Positions 1 to 6,586 of a DNA stretch of 10,347 nucleotides are shown here, piece after piece. The position numbers and the translations under genes were made by a program. Every line of letters starts with the position of its first letter. Positions within the stretch are counted from its first letter, which is position 1. Below the pieces are notes generated by a model. That model was given only the letters and a program-made list of their open reading frames with translations, did no database searches and had not been told where the DNA came from. The DNA lies in NCBI GenBank assembly GCA_045535935.1, contig JAZSMO010000014.1:1-10347 (forward strand). Reading direction: 5' to 3'. This DNA is from SVFI01 sp045535935 (GTDB lineage Bacteria; Bacillota; Clostridia; Lachnospirales; Lachnospiraceae).

Positions 1-1
1 A

Positions 2-586
2 CTTCATGAATTGATGCAACATTTGGGGTATGACAAATATACCATAATCGCACATTCTTTTTCCGGCTTATACTCACTGTATTATACCAATCAATATCCG
101 GATGAAGTGGAAGCTTTTATAGGAATTGATGCAACAGTACCGGCAGAAATAGAAGAAGCAGACCGTGAAGCATATGCAAATGCAAAGTATGTACGAACAA
201 TAATGATTAAGTCAGGATTGGTACGCTTGGCAAGTTCTGAAGAAGTAATTAAGGACCAGTTTCCAGCTGCAAAGGCGGATGAGTTAGAATTGTGCAAAGC
301 ACTATGGTGTTCAGCACAGTACAATGATACAAGGCTGAATGAATATAAAAATATGGTCTCTAATGAGGAAAAGTGCATGAAGCTTACATTTCCTGATACC
401 GTGCCTGTCTTGTATATACTTGCAAATGATACCGTAAGAGAAGATGCGAAATGGGAGCAACTTCACAAGGACGTAATAACGAATAAGGATAGCAAGGTAT
501 CAAGCATTCCAGGGGATCATTATCTTCATCAATCCAATCTGCAGGGGCTTGTAAATGAAATTACATCATGGGATGTGAGACATTAG
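2..586 (+). CDS. Alpha/beta hydrolase, 5'-truncated by window edge
   Basis: This is the C-terminal part of an alpha/beta-hydrolase-fold enzyme. The reading frame is open to the left edge (reads LHEL before the first internal Met), so the true start lies outside and the TTG/ATG codons at 11-16 are internal. The nucleophile elbow reads AHSFSG, with the serine about residue 18 of the visible frame; it is a variant of G-x-S-x-G in which His replaces the first Gly-neighbour pattern seen in GHSFGG. A late GDHYLH motif near the C-terminus should supply the catalytic His, and the LANDT segment before it is where the acid is expected. The missing part would hold the first strands and the oxyanion HG motif. 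Substrate cannot be told from the sequence. The fold is fairly sure; a specific role such as esterase or haloperoxidase is not. Confidence 0.75.
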   Translation, partial: LHELMQHLGYDKYTIIAHSFSGLYSLYYTNQYPDEVEAFIGIDATVPAEIEEADREAYANAKYVRTIMIKSGLVRLASSEEVIKDQFPAAKADELELCKALWCSAQYNDTRLNEYKNMVSNEEKCMKLTFPDTVPVLYILANDTVREDAKWEQLHKDVITNKDSKVSSIPGDHYLHQSNLQGLVNEITSWDVRH

Positions 587-645
587 ATGTCACATAAAAT
601 AAAACAGGGTATCTCTTAATAAAATAAGGAAGCTGGTGGTGCGTT

Positions 646-962
646 ATGAGAAAAGTTTATTTAGATACAACGCAAGCAGATATGTGTATTGGCGTATGTG
701 TGAATGATGCGGAAGTTGTTCTGGCGGGAACTGCTGTAAATGCTATGTCTATTAAGCACAAAAATAGCGGATAGATAGTGTTGGAGGATATATAGGTTCT
801 GTAGGGCAATCGACAGATTTAGAAGCGGATATATCTATCTGTTATATTGATGCAGAGAAGAGGTGTTATCTGATTGCTACAAATGGAAATGACTTTTTGA
901 GTAAAGTGAGCAATTGGAAAACACATTTAATGCCTTATAACGAATTTGAATTTGTTTGCTAG
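646..962 (+). pseudogene. Small unrecognised gene broken by one frameshift
   Basis: An ATG at 646, preceded by GGTGG about 6 nt upstream, opens a 42-codon frame (MRKVYLDTTQADMCIGV...) that stops at TAG 772-774. The frame one base back continues at once with coding-like sequence (DSVGGYIGSVGQSTD... to ...NEFEFVC) ending at TAG 960-962. Adding a single base after GGA at 769-771 joins them as KNSG-I/L-DSVGGY, giving a protein of about 105 residues with no other stop. The simplest reading is loss of one A from GGAATAGATAG. It is not a good programmed -1 site: slipping at the A5 run (760-764) leads straight into a TAG at 765. I do not recognise the family; the product would be small and soluble, with no signal peptide or membrane span. 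It could be a real decayed gene or a sequencing error. Confidence 0.5.
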
Positions 963-983
963 TACGGCTGATGTCAGATACCG

Positions 984-1011
984 TTGAAAAGAAACGTAAA
1001 ACACCTATAAT
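984..1011 (+). promoter_or_regulatory. Candidate sigma-A promoter for the GNAT gene
   Basis: TTGAAA (984-989) and a perfect TATAAT (1006-1011) are separated by 16 bp, and transcription would start near 1018. It lies about 120 bp upstream of the GNAT start at 1131 and is the best promoter-like match in this stretch. A perfect -10 hexamer can occur by chance in A/T-rich DNA. Confidence 0.45.
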
Positions 1012-1104
1012 TTTACGGGTGGATTTCCAGTATTAGAAATCGGAACCGTAAAGTGCCAATCAACAATAAAGGGGACGCATACTTTCAGTAATACTGAGAG
1101 ATGA
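1000..1104 (+). pseudogene. Possible coding remnant ahead of the GNAT gene
   Basis: A frame open from 1000 to TGA 1102-1104 reads NTYNFTGGFPVLEIG and on to ...FSNTER. It has no start codon of its own and is preceded in frame by TAA at 997-999. The residue composition looks protein-like but the family is not recognised. Together with the broken gene before it, the roughly 540 bases from 587 to 1130 hold no intact gene and appear to be decayed coding DNA. An 8-bp stem with a 3-nt loop (1082-1089 with 1093-1100) sits at its end. Confidence 0.25.
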
Positions 1105-1130
1105 ATCTTGAAGTTGAGGAGAGATATAAA

Positions 1131-1598
1131 ATGGAAATCAGATTGTTTAATCAGGATGATGCTATAGAAACAGCGCAAATGATTGCTGAAACTTTAAGAG
1201 TAAGTAACAGCAAGGATTATTCAAGTGAATATATTGAAGCCACTATATCTTCGCATTCAGCGGAGGTCCTAAGTGCAAGAGCTAATGAGGGGCATATGTA
1301 TGTTGTTTGTGATGGCTCGAAAATCATCGGATGTGGAGCGATTGCAGGATATTGGGGCAGTACAACCGAAAGTATTTTACTGACTATTTTTGTCTTGCCT
1401 GATTATCAGGGAAAAGGTGTCGGAAAACAAATTATAGAAACCCTTGAACAGGATGAATACTTTTTACGGGCTAAACGGATCGAAATACCGGCTTCCAAAA
1501 CAGCAGTAAAATTTTACAAAAAGATGGGATATGATTATAAAAACGGAATGGAAGGAATAGACGAAGAACAGGTATATAGATTGGAGAAGTTTAGATAA
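1131..1598 (+). CDS. GNAT family N-acetyltransferase
   Basis: This is a single-domain Gcn5-related acetyltransferase of 155 aa, which would transfer an acetyl group from acetyl-CoA to an amine; the acceptor is unknown. The acetyl-CoA pyrophosphate-binding motif A reads QGKGVG (residues about 93-98, pattern Q/R-x-x-G-x-G/A) after the beta-4 strand ILLTIFVLP. A motif-B-like AVKFYKKMGY follows at about 125-134. I place the start at ATG 1131 (MEIRLFNQDD) because AGGAGAG at 1117-1123 is well spaced for it and GNAT proteins usually begin with such a strand. The longer frame from ATG 1101 adds ten residues with no ribosome binding site and overlaps the stop of the upstream remnant as ATGA. It is a lone gene, followed by a terminator. 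Confidence 0.85.
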   Translation: MEIRLFNQDDAIETAQMIAETLRVSNSKDYSSEYIEATISSHSAEVLSARANEGHMYVVCDGSKIIGCGAIAGYWGSTTESILLTIFVLPDYQGKGVGKQIIETLEQDEYFLRAKRIEIPASKTAVKFYKKMGYDYKNGMEGIDEEQVYRLEKFR

Positions 1599-1655
1599 AT
1601 TTTAGGCTTTTAATGAGTCTGAAAGCACGTATGAATTTGAATTTTCTGATATGTT

Positions 1656-1684
1656 AAAGGCGGATAGTTTGTCCGTCTTTTTCT
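1656..1684 (+). terminator. Rho-independent terminator after the GNAT gene
   Basis: The stem AAAGGCGGA (1656-1664) pairs with TCCGTCTTT (1672-1680) with one G-U pair, over a loop of about 7 nt, and runs into TTTTTCT. It closes the GNAT unit just before the marR promoter. Confidence 0.65.
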
Positions 1685-1685
1685 A

Positions 1686-1714
1686 TTGACAAAGAAAAGG
1701 TAATGTGTTACCTT
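1686..1714 (+). promoter_or_regulatory. marR promoter
   Basis: A perfect TTGACA (1686-1691) is followed after 17 bp by TACCTT (1709-1714), a 3/6 match to the -10 consensus. The weak -10 box is itself the right arm of the first operator palindrome, which is what a repressor-occluded promoter would look like. The next transcript starts with the marR ribosome binding site. Confidence 0.6.
1697..1714. promoter_or_regulatory. Operator-like palindrome 1 (MarR)
   Basis: AAGGTAATGTGTTACCTT is a perfect inverted repeat with 7-bp arms around a 4-bp centre. It lies between the -35 and -10 boxes and covers the -10. It shares the core GTAAT-N3-TTACC with the second palindrome. MarR-family dimers commonly bind such sites over their own promoters. 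Confidence 0.6.
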
Positions 1715-1720
1715 AAAGAA

Positions 1721-1735
1721 AGTAATATATTACCT
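1721..1735. promoter_or_regulatory. Operator-like palindrome 2 (MarR)
   Basis: AGTAATATATTACCT contains the perfect 12-bp palindrome GTAATATATTAC (1722-1733). Its centre is 22 bp from the first palindrome, about two helical turns, so two dimers would sit on the same DNA face. It lies between the -10 box and the ribosome binding site. Confidence 0.6.
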
Positions 1736-1748
1736 ATTGGAGGGCGTA

Positions 1749-2219
1749 ATGAATTTAAAGGAAGTAATCGGAAGTGATAAAGTGAATTTTACAGGCGTTG
1801 AATCATCCTATTTTCTTTTAGGCTTGCTAAGTGCCTTTGAGAATAGATTTCAGGCAATGGCGGACAGTACCATGAAAGAAATTAGCTGGAAACAGTTTTT
1901 TGCAATCATATGTATCAACTTATGCAAAACTCCTCCTACAGTTAAGGAGTTAGCAGAGATCATGGGTAGCTCTCATCAGAATGTGAAACAGATACTGTTG
2001 AAACTGGAGAAGAAGGGGTTTGTAAGTATTTCTGTGGATGAACAGGATAAGAGAAAGCAACGTATTGAATTTACGCCATATTGCCAGGAGTTTTGTGAGA
2101 AAAACGATGAAATGAGTATGACGCTTTTGAAGAGAATGTTTGAAGGAGTGTCTGAGGAGCAGTTACAGACTACTATACAGACCATTATACAAATTGAAGA
2201 TAATTTAAAGGAGATTTGA
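1749..2219 (+). CDS. MarR family transcriptional regulator
   Basis: This is a winged-helix repressor of 156 aa. The winged HTH is clear: TVKELAEIMGSSHQNVKQIL (about residues 64-83) is helix-turn-helix, LEKKGFV follows, and the wing reads DEQDKRKQRIEFT (about 97-109), the usual D-x-R segment before a strand ending in T. Helical flanks at both ends would form the dimer interface. The start is ATG 1749 with GGAGGG at 1739-1744; a TTG at 1737 would add four residues that overlap the ribosome binding site. Two tandem palindromes over the promoter suggest autorepression. The gene is tightly linked to the flavodoxin gene (stop TGA 2217-2219, next ATG 2224), so it probably controls it. The inducer is unknown; a redox-active or phenolic ligand would fit a flavodoxin partner, but that is inference. 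Confidence 0.88.
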   Translation: MNLKEVIGSDKVNFTGVESSYFLLGLLSAFENRFQAMADSTMKEISWKQFFAIICINLCKTPPTVKELAEIMGSSHQNVKQILLKLEKKGFVSISVDEQDKRKQRIEFTPYCQEFCEKNDEMSMTLLKRMFEGVSEEQLQTTIQTIIQIEDNLKEI

Positions 2220-2223
2220 GATT

Positions 2224-2754
2224 ATGAGTAGAGGTATTATTTTATATCAATCTAAATATGGAGCAACGAAAAAATATGTGGATTGGTTAGTGGAGGAACT
2301 TGGCTATGATTATGCAGAAACTAAGAATGCTAAAGTTGCTAATTTGCTGAATTATGATGTTATCATTTTAGGTGGAGGTGTTTATGCTTCTGGTATTGCA
2401 GGGCTGCAATTCTTAAAGAAAAATATAGGGCAGTTGACAGGCAAGAAGATAGTAGTATTTGCAGTTGGTGCTTCTCCATATGATGAGAATGCAATACAAC
2501 AGATAAGGGAGCTGCATTTTAAAGATGCACTTAGTAATATTCCATCGTTCTATTGTCGTGGAGCATGGGATGAAGAGAAAATGAAGTTTGCGGATAGAAC
2601 GCTTTGCAAGATGTTAGAGAAAGCAGTTGCGAAGCAAAATCCAGACGAATATGAACCTTGGCAAAAAGCATTGATGTCTGCAGTGGGGCAAAAGTGTGAT
2701 TGGACAGATAAAGCGTATTTAGAGCCATTGTTGAAGTGCATTGAAGATTTATAA
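2224..2754 (+). CDS. Flavodoxin-domain protein (HemG-like flavodoxin)
   Basis: This 176-aa protein has a flavodoxin-like fold predicted to bind FMN and carry electrons in the cytoplasm. The phosphate-binding loop after strand 1 reads YQSKYGATKKY (residues about 8-18), a match to the S/T-x-(T/Y)-G-x-T pattern. The flavin-contacting loops are GGGVYASGIAG (50-60) and FAVGASP (79-85), followed by FYCRGAWD (109-116), a pattern familiar from the flavodoxin_5/protoporphyrinogen oxidase-like group. The C-terminal third is helical and charged, without membrane segments. The start ATG 2224 has AAGGAGA at 2208-2214, inside the end of marR, so the two genes are co-transcribed and possibly translationally coupled. 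The electron donor and acceptor are not evident, and nothing nearby supports a haem pathway role. Confidence 0.82.
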   Translation: MSRGIILYQSKYGATKKYVDWLVEELGYDYAETKNAKVANLLNYDVIILGGGVYASGIAGLQFLKKNIGQLTGKKIVVFAVGASPYDENAIQQIRELHFKDALSNIPSFYCRGAWDEEKMKFADRTLCKMLEKAVAKQNPDEYEPWQKALMSAVGQKCDWTDKAYLEPLLKCIEDL

Positions 2755-2768
2755 TTTTGGAGGTCTAT

Positions 2769-2837
2769 ATGAAAAAGTATGTGTATGCATTTTTATTGTT
2801 GCCTATTATTGTGATGAAAATAAAAGAAAGGGAATAA
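2769..2837 (+). CDS. 22-aa hydrophobic mini-ORF
   Basis: A strong GGAGG (2759-2763) stands 5 nt before ATG 2769, 14 nt after the flavodoxin stop. The frame encodes MKKYVYAFLLLPIIVMKIKE plus two residues: a Lys-start, a hydrophobic core of about 12 residues and a charged tail. It could be a real single-span micropeptide in the marR-flavodoxin operon, or the N-terminal stub of a decayed membrane or secreted protein. Nothing coding-like follows up to the terminator at 2883. No family is recognised. Confidence 0.35.
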   Translation: MKKYVYAFLLLPIIVMKIKERE

Positions 2838-2882
2838 GGTGAAACTTTCAGCATATTAAAGCAAATACAGTTTGTGTGAGTT

Positions 2883-2911
2883 AAAAAGCCCCGCCTGTTA
2901 CAGACGGGGCT
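2883..2911 (-). terminator. Terminator for the flippase-DAHP synthase unit
   Basis: AGCCCCGCCTGT (2887-2898) and ACAGACGGGGCT (2900-2911) form a GC-rich stem with one mismatch, the inner bases making the loop. Read on the minus strand the stem runs into TTTTTAA, so it terminates the DAHP synthase transcript, whose stop codon is about 27 bp away. It has no clean T-run on the plus strand, but it may also stop the flavodoxin transcript. Confidence 0.8.
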
Positions 2912-2937
2912 CGTAATTTCATGAGATATTACAAAAA

Positions 2938-3969
2938 TTATACATTCATTTCTGCAAGATCATAAATCAGCTTCTCGGAATCGGCCCAGCCGAGACATGG
3001 GTCCGTGATGGATTTTCCGTAGATTCCTTCGCCGATTTTCTGGCATCCTTCCTCAATGTAGCTTTCAATCATGACACCTTTGACAAGATGACGGATATCA
3101 GGATTTACTTTGCGCGAATGCATCACCTCTTTGACGATGCGGATCTGCTGTTCAAATTTTTTGCCGGAATTGTTATGGTTGGCATCGATAACAGCGGCCG
3201 GATTCATAAGGTCATGTTCGTTGTATAATTCAATCAAGCGGCTGAGATCTTCATAATGGTAGTTCGGAAAGCTTCTTCCGTATGCGTTGACGGAGCCGCG
3301 AAGCACCGTGTGCGCAAGCGGATTACCTGTTGTTTTTACTTCCCATCCGCGGTAGGTGAAGGTGTGTGGATGCTGCGCCGCATAGACACTGTTCATCATT
3401 ACCGTAAGATCACCGGAGGTCGGGTTTTTCATTCCGGCCGGAACATCGAAACCGCTGACGGTCAGTCGGTGAAGCTGATCTTCCACAGAACGTGCACCGA
3501 TGGCTACATAGGATAAGAAATCGCATACATAGCGGTAGTTTTCAGGATAGAGCATTTCGTCCGCAGAAGTCAGTCCTGAAATTTCCATTGCATGAATATG
3601 CATTTTTCTCATGGCAATGATACCATGCACAAGATCCGGTTTTTTGGAAGGGTCCGGTTGATGGACGATACCCTTGTAGCCCTCTCCGGTTGTTCTCGGC
3701 TTATTGGTATAGATTCGCGGAATCAAAATCAGCCGGTCGCTGACTTTATCGTTTACTTTTGCAAGTCTTTCTACATAATCGCAGACAGCATCCTCGTTGT
3801 CGGCGCTGCATGGTCCGATGATGACAAGGAGCTTATCGCTTGCGCCGGTCAGTACGTCGGCGATTTCCTTATCTCTCTGTTCTTTCAATTCTGCCAGTGC
3901 GGCCGGAACCGGATATTCGCTTCTGATTTCTTCCGGGGTAGGCAGTTTCTGTATAAATTCCATTCCCAT
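2938..3969 (-). CDS. aroF: Class I 3-deoxy-7-phosphoheptulonate synthase
   Basis: This enzyme condenses phosphoenolpyruvate with erythrose 4-phosphate, the first step of the shikimate pathway to aromatic amino acids. It belongs to the E. coli AroF/G/H type (343 aa here, about 350 there). Metal ligands are all visible: Cys in IGPCS (54), His in DANHNNSGK (265), Glu in MIESYIEEG (302) and Asp in SITDPCLGW (323). Other hallmarks are KPRTT (90-94) and GARSVEDQLHR (158-168). I choose ATG 3969 because GAAAGGAAA stands 8 nt upstream. In-frame ATGs at 3990 and 4032 would lengthen the protein to 350 or 364 aa but lack a well-spaced ribosome binding site. It follows the flippase gene on the same strand and has no clear promoter of its own. 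Which of the three E. coli paralogues it resembles in feedback control cannot be told, so the symbol is generic. Confidence 0.93.
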   Translation of the reverse strand: MGMEFIQKLPTPEEIRSEYPVPAALAELKEQRDKEIADVLTGASDKLLVIIGPCSADNEDAVCDYVERLAKVNDKVSDRLILIPRIYTNKPRTTGEGYKGIVHQPDPSKKPDLVHGIIAMRKMHIHAMEISGLTSADEMLYPENYRYVCDFLSYVAIGARSVEDQLHRLTVSGFDVPAGMKNPTSGDLTVMMNSVYAAQHPHTFTYRGWEVKTTGNPLAHTVLRGSVNAYGRSFPNYHYEDLSRLIELYNEHDLMNPAAVIDANHNNSGKKFEQQIRIVKEVMHSRKVNPDIRHLVKGVMIESYIEEGCQKIGEGIYGKSITDPCLGWADSEKLIYDLAEMNV

Positions 3970-4035
3970 AGGTATTTTCCTTTCGTACATATCACTGCGA
4001 CGTGATTTTTTGTAGCAATAATAAGATTGCATACC

Positions 4036-5373
4036 TTACATATTATAGTCCACACCTTTGAAATTTGCAAGTTTTCTCAGTGTGATCAGCATTACGGAAA
4101 TAAGAAAACATTCACTGAAAAATATACCGATCAGATAGCCGGGGATCCCCATGTGCGGAATCAGGAAAAAAACAAATCCGAGGCGGATCAGAAGACATCC
4201 CACATTATAGACAAAGGCATGGAATGCTTTCCCGAGCCCGTGCAGAATGCTCGTCAGTATTCCGCTGAGATATAGAAGCGGACAGGCGATGCTGAGCATC
4301 TGTATGTAAGTTCCGGCTAATTCGCTGTCAAATAAAAGCTTTCCGAGAAAGGGACCGAAAAGAAGGAAAAAAATGCAAAAAAAACTTCCCATCAGAACGC
4401 AGGCAATTACACTTTTTTTTATGGCAGAGCGGATTTTTGCACGGTCCCCTTTTGCACCGGCTTCCGAAATATAAGGAAGCAGCAGGACGGAGACGGAGGA
4501 AGTGACTGCACTCGGAAATAGAATCAGAGGATAAGTCATTCCGGTCAATACGCCGTAGTTAGCCAAGGCTTCTGATTTTGTCAGACCGAACATGGTGAGC
4601 CGGTGGGGAATATGTACCATTTCGACACTTTGCAGAAAGTTCAGTGCCAACCGATTGGAAATCAGCGGAACGGACATACGCATCAGCTCTTGTAAATGCA
4701 AAAAATAAGAAGAGGTTCCGCCATAACGTTTCTGCTTGGAAAGATGCAGATAAAAGGCAGCAAGGCTCAGGACTGTCGAGCAGATTTCTCCGATCAGAAT
4801 TCCGAGCATAGTTACGGCTATCGAAGGCTCGCAGTGCATATATTCGCTGTAGGTGTAAATGGCATAAACACTTCCTACTCTGGCAAGCTGCTCCACAAGC
4901 TGCGTAACAGAAGGAATCATAGATTTTTTCAGACCGTAATAATAACCGTTGATACAACTATGGATGCTTGCAAACGGGAGGGAGAGTGCATAGATCCGCA
5001 CAAGCGGCTCGCATCTTGGCTCCATGAGAAGCTCAGCGGAGATCATGGCAGAATTTTGATAAAGAAAAAATGCGGTTGCAGCGGAGAGAAGCATGGATGC
5101 GGAAAAACCCGTGATCCAAAACCGCAGGGCGGAATTATATTGCTTCTTTGCAATGTAGGATGCGGTGTATTTGGAAATCGATGTCTGTATGCCTGCGCAG
5201 GTCAGGGAAAAGGACAAGGCCATTACGGGCGCAAGGAGCTGGTAGATTCCCATCCCCTCTTCGCCGATGTGGTGAGAAAGAAATATGCGATAAAAAAAGC
5301 CGATGATTCGGCTGATGACTCCGGTCAGTGTCAGAATCAAAGTGCCGGATAAAAAAGGATATTTTTTTAACAT
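4036..5373 (-). CDS. SpoVB/MurJ-superfamily polysaccharide flippase
   Basis: This is a multi-span inner-membrane protein of 445 aa, of the oligosaccharide flippase (MOP/MVF) superfamily that moves lipid-linked glycans across the membrane. The N-terminus, GTLILTLTGVISRIIGFFYR then IGEEGMGIYQL, is the signature seen in SpoVB/YabM-type proteins. About a dozen hydrophobic segments follow, with short charged loops such as KKQYNSALRF and SEAGAKGDRAKIRSAIKKS. SpoVB of Bacillus is longer, so this is a compact relative; a role in spore cortex or cell-wall precursor export is inference. The start is ATG 5373 (MLKKYPFLSG), with a weak CAGG ahead; a TTG at 5388 adds five residues with no ribosome binding site. 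The stop lies 66 nt before the preferred start of the DAHP synthase, so the pair is probably co-transcribed. I found no convincing promoter upstream. Confidence 0.85.
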   Translation of the reverse strand: MLKKYPFLSGTLILTLTGVISRIIGFFYRIFLSHHIGEEGMGIYQLLAPVMALSFSLTCAGIQTSISKYTASYIAKKQYNSALRFWITGFSASMLLSAATAFFLYQNSAMISAELLMEPRCEPLVRIYALSLPFASIHSCINGYYYGLKKSMIPSVTQLVEQLARVGSVYAIYTYSEYMHCEPSIAVTMLGILIGEICSTVLSLAAFYLHLSKQKRYGGTSSYFLHLQELMRMSVPLISNRLALNFLQSVEMVHIPHRLTMFGLTKSEALANYGVLTGMTYPLILFPSAVTSSVSVLLLPYISEAGAKGDRAKIRSAIKKSVIACVLMGSFFCIFFLLFGPFLGKLLFDSELAGTYIQMLSIACPLLYLSGILTSILHGLGKAFHAFVYNVGCLLIRLGFVFFLIPHMGIPGYLIGIFFSECFLISVMLITLRKLANFKGVDYNM

Positions 5374-5453
5374 AACAACCTGAGACAATGTTTATTTACT
5401 AGTCTATGCGCAAGAGACAGACATAGAACATGCAACATGGAAAAAGCTGTGTC

Positions 5454-5482
5454 TTGATTTGAAAGGACAGAAAAGGTATGAT
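5454..5482 (+). promoter_or_regulatory. mnmA promoter
   Basis: TTGATT (5454-5459) and TATGAT (5477-5482) are exactly 17 bp apart, with 4/6 and 5/6 consensus matches. Transcription would start near 5489, leaving a leader of about 20 nt with AGGAAGTGG before the mnmA start. It lies in the divergent gap with the flippase gene. Confidence 0.6.
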
Positions 5483-5508
5483 TAGTTTATTAAAAAACAG
5501 GAAGTGGA

Positions 5509-6570
5509 ATGATGAAAGAGAAAGTAGTGGTCGGCCTTTCCGGAGGAGTGGATTCCTCGGTGGCGGCATTTTTATTAAAACAGCAGGGATATGATGTGAT
5601 CGGAGTGACTATGCTGATGTGGGCACCGGGCGGTATGGAACCGTCCTCGGTGACGGATGCGCGCAAAGTGGCGAAGCATTTAGATATTCCGTATCATGTG
5701 CTTGATTTTACCGCGCAATTTAAAACGGAAGTTGTAGATTATTTTACCTCGGAGTACCTTGCAGGACGCACACCGAATCCGTGCAATGTGTGCAATCGAC
5801 GCATCAAGTGGGAAGCACTTCTTGCATGGGCAAAGGAGCAGGGGGCGCAGTACATTGCCACCGGTCATTATGCCCGTATCGACCGGCTTGAAAACGGAAA
5901 ATATGCGATTCGTAATTCGGCTACGGCGCAGAAGGATCAGACCTATGCCTTGTACAATCTCACCCAGGAGCAACTTGCCCATACCATCCTTCCGATCGGA
6001 GATTATACCAAGGATGAAATCCGCCGGATTGCTGCAGAGCAACAGTTACCTGTCGCAAACAAATCGGACAGTCAGGATATCTGTTTTATTCCGGCTGGCG
6101 ATTACGGAGCGTTTTTGGAACGTCAGGTTCCGGATAAAATTCCGGGAGAAGGAAATTTTGTGCTGCGGGACGGAACCGTGATCGGTCGCCACAAAGGAGT
6201 GACGCATTACACCATCGGTCAGCGCAAGGGACTCGGTATTGCTATGGGACATCCGGTATTTGTCTGTGAAATCAGACCGGAAACCAACGAGGTTGTCATC
6301 GGAGAAAATGAAGATATCTTTTCCTGCGATTTAATCTGCAGTGAAGTGAATTACATGGGAATGGAAGAGGGAAAAGAGCAAAGGCAGTGCATGGCTAAGG
6401 TGCGATATGCTCACAAAGGGGATGTTTGCAGTTTGGAAAAGCTTGCGGACGGAAAAATGAAAGTGCATTTCGAAAAACCGGTGCGGGCTATCACACCGGG
6501 ACAGGCGGTTGTTTTTTACGACGGGGAATATGTCCTCGGCGGCGGAATCATCCAAACCGCCGAGAAATAA
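5509..6570 (+). CDS. mnmA: tRNA-specific 2-thiouridylase MnmA
   Basis: MnmA activates U34 of tRNA-Lys/Glu/Gln with ATP and inserts sulfur to give 2-thiouridine, which tunes wobble decoding. It is a cytoplasmic enzyme of 353 aa, a usual length. The PP-loop reads GLSGGVDSS (residues 9-17). The first catalytic Cys is in NPCNVCNRRIKW, most likely Cys95 (directly before Asn-Arg, like E. coli CNKEIKF); the extra Cys92 is not usual there. TGHYARI (118-124) is the tRNA/adenylation region. The persulfide-forming Cys192 is in SDSQDICFIP. TIGQRKGLGI marks the central domain, and the C-terminal beta-barrel follows. The start is ATG 5509 or 5512 (adjacent Met codons) behind AGGAAGTGG. It has its own promoter and is convergent with the histidinol phosphatase, with 16 bp between the stops. 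A cysteine desulfurase partner is not in the window. Confidence 0.95.
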   Translation: MMKEKVVVGLSGGVDSSVAAFLLKQQGYDVIGVTMLMWAPGGMEPSSVTDARKVAKHLDIPYHVLDFTAQFKTEVVDYFTSEYLAGRTPNPCNVCNRRIKWEALLAWAKEQGAQYIATGHYARIDRLENGKYAIRNSATAQKDQTYALYNLTQEQLAHTILPIGDYTKDEIRRIAAEQQLPVANKSDSQDICFIPAGDYGAFLERQVPDKIPGEGNFVLRDGTVIGRHKGVTHYTIGQRKGLGIAMGHPVFVCEIRPETNEVVIGENEDIFSCDLICSEVNYMGMEEGKEQRQCMAKVRYAHKGDVCSLEKLADGKMKVHFEKPVRAITPGQAVVFYDGEYVLGGGIIQTAEK

Positions 6571-6586
6571 AATGCGGACGTACAAA

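Noticed and set aside
573..595. Stem around the hydrolase stop codon (ATGT-GACAT / ATGTC-ACAT)
   Set aside because: It is about 9 bp with a 2-nt bulge and A/T-rich, with no T-run on the plus strand; too weak to call a terminator.
757..774. Programmed -1 frameshift at the A5 run in the 646-962 gene
   Set aside because: The sequence C-AAA-AAT is not a good slippery heptamer, and a -1 slip there meets TAG at 765-767 immediately.
4696..5352. 218-aa plus-strand open frame opposite the flippase gene
   Set aside because: It lies wholly antisense to a well-supported membrane protein, has a composition typical of shadow frames (many Cys, His, Arg, Gly), and has no ribosome binding site or recognisable domain.
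5478..5511. Short ORF MISLLKNRKW... ahead of mnmA as a leader peptide
   Set aside because: Its ATG lies inside the -10 box of the best promoter, so it would not be on the transcript, and it runs into mnmA in a different frame.
6535..6564. 8-bp stem CTCGGCGG/CCGCCGAG at the end of mnmA as a bidirectional terminator
   Set aside because: The stem is perfect, but the loop is 14 nt, it lies inside mnmA, and neither strand has a T-run after it.
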